Below are positions 1-10,412 of a stretch of DNA of 39,974 nt, in pieces. The position numbers and the translations under genes were made by a program. This DNA is from Seminavis robusta. Its lineage: Eukaryota; Bacillariophyta; Bacillariophyceae; Naviculales; Naviculaceae. The notes beneath the pieces were generated by a model. The model was not told the DNA's origin. It did not search any database and worked only from the letters and a program-made list of their open reading frames with translations. The first letter of the stretch is position 1. The number at the start of each line of letters is the position of its first letter. The stretch is from positions 1 to 39,974 of the forward strand of contig CAICTM010001009.1 of the NCBI GenBank assembly GCA_903772945.1. The letters run 5' to 3'.

Positions 1-1
1 A

Positions 2-2053
2 GATGTTGCTGGTACAACAACTACTAGTGCTACTGCTAGTACAACTACTACTAGCATCGCAAGCTGCAGTTCCATGATAGATCATCTGCAACAAGTAATC
101 CACTGCTTCTCCGATAACAACAACAAGATCAGCAGCGCCAATGACAATCTCATGTCTCCTCGAGAGGCCCAATCCTTTTGGACGACTACTACTAGTAGCA
201 GTAGCAGCGGTGGTACTGACAACAACATGAAAGACATTGTCCATCGGTACGCTCCCGTCGGCTTGGAGTCTCAATTCGAACAGCTCTATAGTCTGTTGCA
301 TCCCTGTTTGGTGGTTCACGAAAATGAGACCAATGCCGCTGCCTTTTTGTTGGGGCAGCGGGGCATGGGCAAAGGACTCTTGGTGGAGCGATGTCTGCAG
401 GCCCTCCAAGATGAACTCACGTTTGCTCCTTCTTCTACCAACAAGAAGAGCAACAAAATGCAACACTTTCGAGTCGTCAAGGTACATGGTGTCCTCATTC
501 CAGGAAATGATGTCAGTTTAGTCGTCAAGGACATGTTGCAACAATTATCACAAATGGTATTGCAGCAGAGAAGAGAAGAAGATCAGCAAATGAAGAAGGA
601 CAATACTACTACTACTACCGCTGCATGCACCACACCACTACCCACCAAACACAAGAACCACGCTACTACTACTGCTACCGATAGTTGTACTAGTACTAGT
701 TTTGGTGACGAGCAATCACCCAACAAACGCTTCAAAACGGGTAATGGTACACCCACTGCCGCCGAACAAATGCTCCGACTGCGCATGTCCACGTTTGAAT
801 CCAACCTACAACTCTTGTCACAAACACTCAAATTGGCACGCGTCGATCAAATACCCATTCTCATTATTCTGGATCAAGTCGATGCCTTTTTGGGTGGTGA
901 TCAGAATACTACTACAAGTAGAAGCAGCAACAACAACAGCAACCATCATCACAATCTCCAACAACGAGATCGACAATTGCTCCTCTATCATTTATTGGAT
1001 CGAGTCGCCACACAGGGATCCAATGTCTGTCTCATTGGAATGACGCAACAATTGGCATGGAGAAGTCAACTCGAAAAACGAATCAAAAGTCGCATGGAAG
1101 GAACGTCCAAGGAAATTTTTGTGGGAGCATGCCCCTCCTTTTCGGCAGTGACCAATGTACTCTTGTCTCATTTTAATGTCGCGACACAACAACAACCATG
1201 TCTACACGAACAAGTGGCGCGCATTCTGACGCCTCCCCAAAAGAATAATGCTGCTGCTGGAGTGGAACTCACAGTGTGGCAAACCTTGGAACGAGAATAT
1301 CGCATGGGCAAGAACATTCGTTGGTTCAGTCGCATCTTTACCATGGCGCTGGCACTGTATCGAGGAGACTGGATCGAGTACAAGTGTCGACTGCGGAAAC
1401 TGCAAGACAGTCAGCCGGAGCCACCTACGTTCCATGCCAGCTATCTCTTGGATGCACTCGTTTCCCAAGGAGCTTCCATTCCCAATGTTCCAAAACAAAG
1501 CAACAACAATAACAACAACAACAACAAGCGTAGCAGCAACATTGTCATTATGACTGGTGGTGGTGGATCCCAACAGCTACAAGCCAAGACGGCTGTGGAT
1601 CCTCGAATTCAAGCACTGCTGGATTTGTCCATGCCACAAGTTGCCTTGATTCTCTCCGCTCGAAGAATATTGGCACGGGATGCCCAATGGAACAATGAAG
1701 GTCGAGGAGGAGCAGAAGGCATCATGCCAGCTCCACTCACATTGGGGCGCATGGTGCAAGAATACGAACGATTCATCATGAATCAACAGTCGGGTGGCTG
1801 TACGTTTAGTCGGCATTTACTGTGGATTTCATTTCAAGAACTGCTCCATCTCAACTTGCTGCGACCGGCCATGGATCATTGTGGAACGGGGCCCTTTCAA
1901 TATGATCACCAGCAACAACACTACAGTAGCTTGAACGAAGCCGAGGATGTCCCATTGCATCTGCTGGTAGACGCTAACCGAGAACTCATGGACGCATTGC
2001 AGGAGTTGGACTGTACGACAGCAATGCGTGAGTGGGGGCGGAAGACAAATTAG
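2..2053 (+). CDS. ORC4: Origin recognition complex subunit 4 (5' end may lie outside the window)
   Basis: This is an AAA+ ATPase subunit of the origin recognition complex, which marks replication origins in the nucleus. From the first in-frame ATG (74) the protein is 659 aa. Walker A is GQRGMGKG at residues 94-101, and Walker B is the hydrophobic strand ending LDQVD at 267-270. A later segment, LEKRIKSRMEG, matches the ORC4 arginine-rich sensor region, and the C-terminal third resembles the ORC4 winged-helix domain. Insertions rich in Thr, Ser, Asn and Gln sit at about 42-52, 170-225, 283-298 and 480-500, which makes it longer than animal ORC4 (about 430 aa). The frame is open upstream of 74 to the left edge with a Thr/Ser-rich translation, so the true start may be outside. 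The family call rests on recognised motifs and is confident; the start is not. The gene converges on the next one. Confidence 0.9.
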   Translation, partial: DVAGTTTTSATASTTTTSIASCSSMIDHLQQVIHCFSDNNNKISSANDNLMSPREAQSFWTTTTSSSSSGGTDNNMKDIVHRYAPVGLESQFEQLYSLLHPCLVVHENETNAAAFLLGQRGMGKGLLVERCLQALQDELTFAPSSTNKKSNKMQHFRVVKVHGVLIPGNDVSLVVKDMLQQLSQMVLQQRREEDQQMKKDNTTTTTAACTTPLPTKHKNHATTTATDSCTSTSFGDEQSPNKRFKTGNGTPTAAEQMLRLRMSTFESNLQLLSQTLKLARVDQIPILIILDQVDAFLGGDQNTTTSRSSNNNSNHHHNLQQRDRQLLLYHLLDRVATQGSNVCLIGMTQQLAWRSQLEKRIKSRMEGTSKEIFVGACPSFSAVTNVLLSHFNVATQQQPCLHEQVARILTPPQKNNAAAGVELTVWQTLEREYRMGKNIRWFSRIFTMALALYRGDWIEYKCRLRKLQDSQPEPPTFHASYLLDALVSQGASIPNVPKQSNNNNNNNNKRSSNIVIMTGGGGSQQLQAKTAVDPRIQALLDLSMPQVALILSARRILARDAQWNNEGRGGAEGIMPAPLTLGRMVQEYERFIMNQQSGGCTFSRHLLWISFQELLHLNLLRPAMDHCGTGPFQYDHQQQHYSSLNEAEDVPLHLLVDANRELMDALQELDCTTAMREWGRKTN

Positions 2054-2436
2054 TAGTACCGGTATGATACGATAGTTATTGTGGATTCGATTCTGTACGT
2101 TGTGCCATTTGCATGCCGATGTTGTGCTATCTACCGTGCTTTTGTTCAGATTGGAACGTGTCGGCTCTACGAAATTTATTTGATCTCGATGCACCTAACA
2201 GTGAATCAGCGCTCCTGTATAGTTGGCGGTTGTGAGGGAACTGTCACAGCCGAGACCGACCAAAAGATGCTACTATGACCACCATCAGCCATTAGCCTAC
2301 AAGTCAAATAATGATAATAACGGAAAGGATCTTGATCAACGTGTATTGGCAAGGCAAATTGGAAGTTGGATATAGCCAAGCTTCAATCATGCTGCTGGAA
2401 AAAGTTTGCAATGAATCGGGTGCCATCAAATCATCA
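2054..2436. other. Convergent intergenic spacer
   Basis: This 383-bp stretch lies between the 3' ends of ORC4 and the first U-box gene. No credible ORF, RNA gene or repeat was seen; it presumably carries the two polyadenylation regions. Confidence 0.6.
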
Positions 2437-3534
2437 TCAGTTGGATTCACTCGCCAAGAGCTCATCCAATAGTCTCTGTGTTTCCCCCTTCACACTATTA
2501 TCCATGTTGGGGTAAGCACAATCTCCCAAGCTCTTGCGGAGCCAAACAATTGCTTCTTTTTCATTCACCGGCATACCATAATATCCTCTGGCAAATATGG
2601 TTCCCATGCAATGAGCAGCAGACTCAGATCCTGCAGTTGCAGCAAGTGTCAAGTAGACCATGCCCATTGAGCAACAATGTTGCACGCCCTTGCCTTGTAC
2701 AAGTGCTAACCCAAGACCAGCTGTTCCTCTCACATTGCCAGCTTCATGTGACTTCTTGTACCATTGGTAGGCCAAGCTATCGTCTTTTTCAAAGCTGTCG
2801 CTTCCACTTCTGTAGTTGCTTGCCACTGCTTGCATGGCCTCACAATCACCGTCATTGGCTTTTTGGAGCAATTCTTCCTTGACCTTTGTTTCCTGGACTT
2901 TCTTGTTCCAAGCTTCCGCCACATCACTCAAAAAGGCTTCATTCTCAATCAATGTCTCAATCAGACTCTTGATTTGCGGGGCAGGCAGGAGTTTTGCACC
3001 AATGGGTTCATTGGTCACAGGTGACTTGATTGGTAGTTTTTTTTCTTGCTGTGTCTGGAAGTAGGTCTCAATGGCCTCTTTTTCGTAGGTTCTACCGTCT
3101 TGAGCAACCACAGGCACCCATGGAAGCTCTCTTGTGATGGGACAGATGAGGTCAGCAGCAGGGTCTCTCTTTTGTCTCTTGTTGTTCGCAGCATTGCCAC
3201 TCACGCGCAGTGGTTTGCACAGTGGCTTGCACAATCCTCTGTCCCATTTCAGAAGCGGGAGAGCAGCCTTCTTGCCAGCTGTCTGCAATGATTCGTATAG
3301 TTCTCTAAGCCACTTCGGAAGAGTTTTGATGGGCCACTTGACAGAGAGACTTGCGTTTGCAACCTTGCATTTGAGTTCATTGATCCCTTCGCTGCTCAGT
3401 GCCCACAAGAATTTCTCCAGCTTGAACGATGACAATGATGGACGGCCATGAAGGACAGCACTGGCAGTGAAGGCTAGTAACAACAACAACGGAAACAAAG
3501 TGTGAACACAGTTTGAAAGCTCATAGAGTGCCAT
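2437..3534 (-). CDS. Membrane-anchored U-box/Sel1-repeat protein, copy A
   Basis: This 365-aa putative E3 ubiquitin ligase starts at an ATG in context GGCC-ATGG. Residues 11-29 form one hydrophobic segment (LFPLLLLLAFTASAVLHG), read as a signal anchor. A Lys-rich linker follows, then a U-box from about residue 124 with DLICPITRELPWVPV and DGRTYEKEAIETYF. U-boxes recruit E2 enzymes without zinc. Residues about 220-350 hold three or so Sel1-type TPR repeats, recognisable from AYQWYKKSHEAGN and EKEAIVWLRKSLGD, a protein-binding scaffold. The copies at 20436 and 26611 share the same U-box and Sel1 segments; copy B also shares the anchor. The role in membrane-associated ubiquitylation is inferred. 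It is divergent from the ceramidase gene. Confidence 0.85.
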   Translation of the reverse strand: MALYELSNCVHTLFPLLLLLAFTASAVLHGRPSLSSFKLEKFLWALSSEGINELKCKVANASLSVKWPIKTLPKWLRELYESLQTAGKKAALPLLKWDRGLCKPLCKPLRVSGNAANNKRQKRDPAADLICPITRELPWVPVVAQDGRTYEKEAIETYFQTQQEKKLPIKSPVTNEPIGAKLLPAPQIKSLIETLIENEAFLSDVAEAWNKKVQETKVKEELLQKANDGDCEAMQAVASNYRSGSDSFEKDDSLAYQWYKKSHEAGNVRGTAGLGLALVQGKGVQHCCSMGMVYLTLAATAGSESAAHCMGTIFARGYYGMPVNEKEAIVWLRKSLGDCAYPNMDNSVKGETQRLLDELLASESN

Positions 3535-4008
3535 GGCCTCTTCAGGTTTCTCGACGAGAAAAGTGAAGATGTATTGTGGCCAAACTGTTTGGTTGCCTTT
3601 GGACTGCTGAAACCTGAAAGCCGAGCGCAGAACCTCAAAACCTCACTTTCGCGAGAAGGTGTCCAAAAAATGGCGCGATCCGTGCTTTGGTTTGTGACGT
3701 GTTACCCTAACTCTAAGAAGATTCTGGTTTTGTCCCGCGGATTAAATTTGCGTGAACAAAAATCGGAATCTTCAATCTTTCGAAGGCAACTGGCCAACCT
3801 GTACAGTGTACCGGTATCGAAGTTGTTGTTCCTTTTTGGGCTCTGATCAAGGAGGTCTTCCGTGAGGGTGTTGCTTGGTTGTTCATCCCATTGTATTCAG
3901 AAGTTGGCTACGTTTTTGCGCTTGCGTTGGCTGGTTCTGCTGTACAGGTCCACAAGATTCTTTCCCTTTCAATTTTGTCCAATTGACTCTACACAACTGA
4001 TTGCCAGC
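3535..4008. promoter_or_regulatory. Divergent promoter region, U-box copy A and ceramidase
   Basis: This 474-bp spacer sits between two divergent start codons, so both promoters should lie here. A GTACCGGTA palindromic motif occurs near 3811. No convincing TATA box was seen. The frame upstream of the ceramidase ATG is open, but its apparent start is GTG and it is not counted as coding. Confidence 0.4.
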
Positions 4009-4830
4009 ATGTCAGATTATACCAGCATCGAGAGCTTGTCCAAAGTATTCGAACGGGGATCTGCCAATATCATCTGGTGTGAACATGTCTTGGCCATGAA
4101 GAATGCCTCTGGGATGAAAGAGGATGCATGGATTGCAGAGTATTGGAATTCCTGGACGAACCTGGCCTTTGTGGTAGCGGGCATTCTGGGCTTGCTTCGG
4201 GTGGCCAGCGACATGACAAAAACAGCCAAACTACACTTGTGGGGTGTCCTGTCGGCAGAATTGACCTTGATGATTGGTGTTGGATTTGGGTCCTTTATGT
4301 TTCACGCCCATCAATCCCGTGTGGCTCAAATTGCCGATGAGCTGCCCATGTGTCTGCTCACGTTATTCTACAATTATGCTTTGCGGGGACTGCATCCATT
4401 GACCACAGATCCAAAGTACAGTGGCAAGTTCTATGGAATAAGTCTGATCTTTGTGGTGGGACTGTGGGCAATCTACATCTACACCGGGATTTATGATGTC
4501 TTCGTTCTATGCTTTAGCACCCAAGTAGTGTCCACAATTGCTCTGTCCTGGGATGCTGGTCGAAGAGTCAACCATCCTACCACGGTATTTTACACAGGCG
4601 TGTCTTGCCTAGCGTTTGGCAAGGTACTGTGGGAATATGAAAGATACTTGTTCCGAAATGAGGCTTGTGACGCACCCGGGACAATCTGGTTGCATCCACT
4701 GTGGCACATTGGAGCCGCACTTTCACACTACTGCACAATGCTGAATATCACCAACTTGAATAAGAGAATCCATGGGAATGGAACTGTCGCGAGCAATGGT
4801 ATCTCAAACGGCCACGTCAAGAAGGACTAG
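4009..4830 (+). CDS. Alkaline ceramidase (ACER/YPC1 family)
   Basis: This 273-aa polytopic membrane enzyme should hydrolyse ceramide or phytoceramide to a sphingoid base and a fatty acid in the ER/Golgi. The family residues are present with the expected spacing: WCE at 23-25 (calcium-site region), IAEYWNSWTN, Ser95-x3-His99, Asp110 eleven residues later in QIADELPM, and His229-x3-His233 in LHPLWHI. Together these form the Zn site and catalytic set known from ACER3. About seven hydrophobic segments are visible. The length matches the usual 260-280 aa. I chose the ATG at 4009 because the open frame upstream has only a GTG start and family members begin just before the WCE motif. It appears intronless and intact. 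Confidence 0.92.
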   Translation: MSDYTSIESLSKVFERGSANIIWCEHVLAMKNASGMKEDAWIAEYWNSWTNLAFVVAGILGLLRVASDMTKTAKLHLWGVLSAELTLMIGVGFGSFMFHAHQSRVAQIADELPMCLLTLFYNYALRGLHPLTTDPKYSGKFYGISLIFVVGLWAIYIYTGIYDVFVLCFSTQVVSTIALSWDAGRRVNHPTTVFYTGVSCLAFGKVLWEYERYLFRNEACDAPGTIWLHPLWHIGAALSHYCTMLNITNLNKRIHGNGTVASNGISNGHVKKD

Positions 4831-5309
4831 TCGGAGATAGATGTATCTTTGTTCTAGCCAGCTAGCGAGATCTGTTTTGGATTTACGCCCTCTGAAAAGA
4901 TTCATATCTTCCCACCCGGTGCGATAGATCCCATTGGCAGATGGTACCTCTGGCTGAACGTACGTACAGACTACACATTCCTTTCGTAATAATCAAAACA
5001 CTCACTTCATGTATTATGTAGCTTGCATCGTGTTTGTTCTTTGCTTTGGCTGCAGTCTACGTTGTCGTAAAAGTTCACAGGGGTATGGGCTTAGTATGCT
5101 GGTTGGTGGCAGTATGCAGTGTTGTGCGCGCTGTTAATAGTACCGATGTTGGAATGGCATACCATCTGAGGTTGTGGTTGTGTGTGTGAGAGAGTGTGCG
5201 TGCAACTGGTGTGTGTTGTCCGATGTATGTGCTGATTTGCGTTGGACCCTTTGGATTTCCCTTGTTCGGTCTGCTCTGTTGCTGCTGCATGCATTTCCTG
5301 TTTTGTTTT
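4831..5309. other. Convergent intergenic spacer
   Basis: This 479-bp stretch lies between the ceramidase and PPR gene 3' ends. It contains GT-rich, low-complexity sequence near 5170-5215 and no supported gene. Confidence 0.55.
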
Positions 5310-7701
5310 CTACAGCTGAGGACCTTCAAAGTTTCGACGACGCCTCCACTTGCCTTCTACCACGTTGCACCACCACTCACGAGGTAGGTCCTCCATTTGA
5401 TGTTCATCGTACATGTCAATCCCTACGAGGGAAAAATACTTTTGTGGTGTGACAATGGTCTTGAGTTGTTGCAGTACCAGGTCGCCGACTTGCCCATCTC
5501 GGCTGCATTTTTGGAAAACCATGTCGACAATCTGATCCCGCGTACTGCATTCCGGCATTTGGTTGGCACACACTTTGAGAAAGGTTCCGTAGGTTACTTG
5601 ATCTGGATTGCCGTATTCGCCCAACTCTAGGTCTTTCAACACTTTGTGGGCAATCTCTAGGGCTCGGTTTCGTTCCGGAACCTCTCCCATTGTGTAGGCG
5701 CATGCATTCATGACCGCATTGGCGACGACCACGTTGGGTTTCAGGTTTTCGTTTCCTTGTCTGTAGAGTTGTTTCATTTCTTTGAGCAAGTTCAGGGCGC
5801 GATCCGCTTTGTGCTCCTTTTGACTTCGTGCCCAGGCTGGTATTCGGAAAAGACGTCAGGTAGTGTAAGGCACGTGTATCCACAAATGGAAATGGCGCCA
5901 TCGATTGACAGTAGTCATTGTGGTGCTTACCATTGATAACGGTAGAGAAGCTGTGCACATCGGGCGCCACACTGCTATCTCCTCCTTTGAACATTCTCTC
6001 CATGAGATCCAGAATTTCTTCGGCTCTCTTGGCTCCAATATCCGACTGTGACTTGGCCCTGTGTCGTTCAAAGTGAAGAGGAACAAAAAAGTCAAGAGAG
6101 ATTATTTGTGAGACATGGTACATCAGCGATTCGACTCATTGAAAATCCCCCCATGCAAGCAGGCAACTTTTACGAAAACACTTTTTTACGTACCACACAT
6201 TGATGACGGTATTGTAGGAACGAACATTGGGTTTGGCATCTACGTTTTCGCCCGAATTGTACAAGGCTTCCATGTGCCGAAGAATATTCTCTGCCTTTTC
6301 TCCCACTTGCTCGGCACTGTACTGTTGCTGCGGCATGTCATCGTCCCACTGATACTCGTCCTGCTGATGGTGTTGCTGTTGATGCTGTGGATCTTGATGC
6401 GTGCGTACCTTGCTGTAGGCATCAATGACGGCATTGTAAGTGACCGTGGTTGGTTTCATTGTCATTTTCAAGTTACTATCATCATCATCGTCACCACCCT
6501 TGTACGCCGCTTCCATTCGCTCCAAGACTTGTTCGGCTCGTTGCGCGGCTCCCTCTTGTCCACAGTTGGCCCACGCCGAGATGAGACTGTTGTAATTGTA
6601 CGCATTGGGCTTGACTTGTTCTAGTCCAGTAGTGAGATAGACGGATTCCATGCGTCGAAAGACATCGTCGGCTCGTTCGGCATCGCCGCGTTTGGCGTAC
6701 GCATTAATGACGGCATTGAAAGCGCGAGAAGTGGGTCGGACATCTTGGTCGTCATCAAGCAAATACAATTCGACCATGCGTTCGCAAATGCGTTCGGCGT
6801 TGTGAGCGTCTCCACTGTTGGCATACGCTTCGACGACGGCCGTGTACGTGAACGTGTTGGGATGAACGGCCACGTTTTCTCCCGACTGATACAGATAGTT
6901 CATCTTGTCCAAGATTTCATGTGCCATTTCACCGGCCCGAGGAGTCGCCGACCGTGCCATGGCGTTCATGACTTTGGTGTAAGATCGGACATCGGGAATG
7001 ACACTGGCCATACCTCCTCCTGTAAAAGAGAGTTGTTCCATCTTTTTCAGGAGGGCCATGGCTTGTGTTGTGGCATCGAGTTCTCCTGAGAATGCCCATG
7101 CATCAATGAGGAAATGAAACGTGTTGCGATTGACCTTCATGCCGCGACTGCTAATGGTATTGCGGTTGTGGCTCTGGCTGTCACCACCAAAAGTAGTGGT
7201 GGTATCCAATGCCAGTAACTTTTCGGTGCGTTTGCGGAGAAAGGCGGGATCTCCCATGGCAGGATTGAGACGGCTCTTGTTGTGGTTGGATTTCTTGCTA
7301 TTGCGCTTTGATTTTCGTCGTCGTTGCCACTGTTGTGCCGTAGCGGATACCACAGCCTTGTGGTGGTGCGTCGCTTCACTGGCCGCCACAATGACCTCAA
7401 TGTGGCGTTTGGTGGTGCTGTCACTGTTGATGCGTTCTTCGACAGCGTCATGCTCCTGATGAGTGGCAGTCTTGGTAAAAGAGGGAACAGCCGTGTGTTC
7501 TACTGTCGCCCAAAAGGGAGTGGTACTGGCATCCATGCATGTCTTGAGTCCATTGCTGTTATGATGTGGTTGTGACAGTTGTGTTCTTCTTGTTCGTTGT
7601 CTGATCATTTCAGAGTTCTGAGAAAATGCTCTGGCTTCCTGGGCAATGGCCACCAGGACCAGGAGCACTGGAAGCGACAGGGACAGGCGATTTCTTGTCA
7701 T
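5310..7701 (-). CDS. Plastid-targeted pentatricopeptide repeat (PPR) protein, 3 exons
   Basis: CDS is complement of 5310-5836, 5931-6058 and 6194-7701, giving 720 aa. Intron 1 (6059-6193, 135 bp) begins GTACGT and ends ACAG; intron 2 (5837-5930, 94 bp) begins GTAAGC and ends CCAG. Splicing restores the motif halves INVW|AKSQ and VIN|AWARS, which supports both junctions. P-type PPR motifs start near residue 193 and run for about nine repeats, for example TYTAVVEAYANSGDAHNAER and NYNSLISAWANCG. Such proteins bind organellar RNA and guide its processing or translation. The N-terminus is a signal peptide ending in EARA|FSQ, with Phe26 at +1, followed by a basic Ser/Arg stretch: the ASAF-type bipartite plastid presequence of diatoms. 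The exact RNA target cannot be inferred. Confidence 0.9.
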
Positions 7702-8686
7702 TGTTGCTTATTGATTGCTGATCACAAATGAGATTGAGTAGAAATGAGATGAAGAGATGACAAAATATGATACGAGAGGACAGTGAGAAAAAATGATGGA
7801 ATGTCTGTGTCTTTTGGTCCAGTTGTTGGGGCTATAAAAATAGAGGATGTGATGTTTGCAAGCGGCTTTCGTGTCACTCAAGCCAACGTTCGAACGTTCT
7901 CAAGGCAAGAAATAGATGCGTACTAGCTAGAGTACTAGTAGCTAGTAGAATAGCTAAGCAGTCTAAACAACCAATCTTTCCAAGCTAAGATATTCGCCTT
8001 GCTTTGAGGTGTCGCCTTGTGCCAGCCACACTGCCGAACGACGAAGCAGCAGCCAGCAGTGTCCGTACCGTACGGTAGTAGCAGATGATCTGACATATTG
8101 TTTCTGATGGCTGTGATGGATGCCACCGCGTTCGTCGTGGGAACTTCGACTGGACAAAAGCAAAGTTCGTTCTTCGTTCCACAAACGCACGGATTTACTG
8201 ACGTGTCTACCATGACATCTGATGCATGACTTACTCATTCTTGCAATAGTTTAGTCCGTTCACGAGTCAAGTCAAGTCATTACATCCAACCAGTGAGGGT
8301 CATGTGACTGTCACAACTGCAACACCAGATGCTCATCCATGTACATGTATGTCTCATCCACAACAAAGTCGCGGGAGCTGCCACCAAGCAACACGAGACT
8401 ACGAGTAGAGTACCGTATCCAAGAGGCTTCTGGAGACGCTCACGAACACACACCCAGCAAACAAAAATACACCACGCTTCGCTTCCCACAGCCACTCGTT
8501 CTCATTCATTACTTACTTACTTCACCTTATCAATCAATTGAGTTGGCTAGCTAGTAGCGAGTTGCAGGTATCAGTAGTTATCCATTATTCAGGCAAGAGA
8601 AGAGAAGAGAAGACCAGGACTACCGCCAAGACAACTCACCAATCCACATCCATTTATCTTATTAATTGACTATTGATTTACCAACC
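7702..8686. promoter_or_regulatory. Divergent promoter region, PPR and GDSL genes
   Basis: This 985-bp spacer contains no supported gene. A TATA-like CTATAAAAATAG occurs near 7832 on the + strand, too far from the GDSL start to assign. CTAGCTAG/ACTAGTAG-type short palindromic repeats occur around 7921-7960. Confidence 0.4.
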
Positions 8687-10412
8687 ATGGTAAAGTCATC
8701 CTTTGAAATTGTGGGTCCCGAGGACAACCAAGATGAATACTGGGATGGGGATTTCCAGGATGACGACAATGCTGAAGACGAAGAAGCCTTTGATGGACGA
8801 CCGCAACCTGCCAATGGCTTGAATGGACATCACACCAACGGCGACAACGGTCTGAATGGCCATCACACCAAAAAGAAGCATATGAAAAAGATGAAAGTCT
8901 CCACGCAACGAGATTACAGTGGCTCGTCTCTACAGGAATTGCTGTATCTGCCACCTCGGGCACGAGGCATCTGCTGTTTGGGTATGATTGGATTTGGACT
9001 CATTCTCATTTTCATTGCCTTGATTGTACCCAAGAGTGAACTGGGATTGGCCGGTCACAACAACGACGATAACAATAGCAACAATCAAGAATCCACTTGT
9101 CAGGTACACACCACACAGGAAACATTCTCCGAATGGATGCACAATATTCGAATCACCAATTCCACAGAGTTGTGTCAAAAAGAGGTAGGTACATCAATCA
9201 ATCAATCAATCAAAAACTCCTGGTTTGTTTATTTATTGGCTGGCTGTCTTGCTTGCTTTGTCTGTTTGGATGTCGGAGTGCAAAAGAGATGGGATCGGAT
9301 CTGTTTGTGTTGCTTGGGTTGCGGTTGCTATTTTTGTTTGCCTTTTGGGGTGCTGTTGTTTGTCTCAGAAGAGCGTCCATGGGCTGCTTGAAAGCAAGTA
9401 GTTCTGGTTTGAGTTTTCTTCGTTCGCTGTGTAGTGCTCGCTCTCCACACCACACCCTAATTTTACCAAACGCTTTCTCACCTTGTCTTCCACCACATCT
9501 GATCCTTTTTTTTTTGCATCGCCTGATCACGCTCCCTTGATTATCCCACTCGTTTCTCGTCATCCGCTGCGGCCTCCATTCTGATACGACGACAACAACC
9601 AAACACTGCAACCCGATACAAAATGCATACATCATTCCACACAGATCGCCTCATCGGACTGCAAATGCCACAATCCATTCAAAGTCGCGCAATCCGATCA
9701 GAAGGGGTGGCACAAAATCTTCGAATCCAATCTCCAAGCACTCAACGAAACAACACTAAAAGAAGCATCTCTGGATCTTGTACTCTACGGGGATTCCATC
9801 ATTGAACGAATGAATGGAAGAGTTTTTGGTAAACCAAAAGACGATCTACAGGATCAATTCTCCGTCACCAAAGAATACTTTACCAAAGAGGGAGGAGGCA
9901 AAATCAACGCGCTGCCACTCGGAATTGCCGGAGAACAAATTCATGCCCTCATGTACCGGCTCAAGAATGGAGAAATGCCCGATACACTCAAACCCGGTGC
10001 CTGGTGGCTCATGATTGGAACCAACGATGTCGTCCAGGCAAACTGCAATGTGGATGCCGTCGTCGCGGGCATTGTCACTGTGGCAGAAGAAATTCTCAGA
10101 CGAGATGAAATCAATCGACAATACGATGCGTCCCATGTGGTCATCAATTCACTCTTTCCACGCGTCAAACTCGACAAGGATCCACTCTGGAAAACCATTC
10201 AACAAATCAATAGTCGACTCGAATGTTACGCCGAAACCACCAAAGGCATGGAATTCTTTAATGCCACGGAACTCTTCCTGGACAGTGCCACCAACAAAGT
10301 CAATGCCAATATATTCCTGGAGGATGGGATCCATCTGACGGCACACGGGACGCGTCTGTGGGAAGAAGCCATTGTCGAAAAATCACTCTACCTGATTGCA
10401 CACAATTCGTAG
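8687..10412 (+). CDS. Membrane-anchored SGNH/GDSL hydrolase, 2 exons
   Basis: CDS joins 8687-9184 and 9645-10412, giving 421 aa. The 460-bp intron begins GTAGGT, contains a (TCAA)n run and ends CACACAG, with phase 0 on both sides. The start is ACC-ATGG at 8687. Residues 1-93 are acidic with an imperfect NGLNGHHT repeat, then a single hydrophobic segment follows at about 94-115, so the enzyme domain should face the lumen or outside. The SGNH blocks are LYGDSI with nucleophile Ser217, MIGTNDVV with Asn293, and EDGIHL with Asp393/His396. The layout resembles PAF-acetylhydrolase-like esterases. The substrate is unknown: acyl esters of lipids or polysaccharides are likely. I see no break in it. 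Confidence 0.85.

Noticed and set aside
1202-1573. 123-aa minus-strand ORF inside ORC4
   Set aside because: Its poly-Val stretch is the reverse reading of the AAC/CAA tracts; the plus strand encodes clear ORC4 motifs.
3574-3846. 90-aa plus-strand ORF upstream of the ceramidase
   Set aside because: It starts at TTG, not ATG, lies in a divergent promoter and has no recognisable feature.
7831-7843. TATA box for the GDSL gene
   Set aside because: It is over 800 bp from the ATG and on the wrong strand for the nearer PPR gene.
9185-9391. Read-through extension of the GDSL exon 1 frame
   Set aside because: GTAGGT at 9185 is a good donor, and the SGNH half continues in another frame only if 9185-9644 is removed; the read-through is Cys/Phe-rich and implausible.
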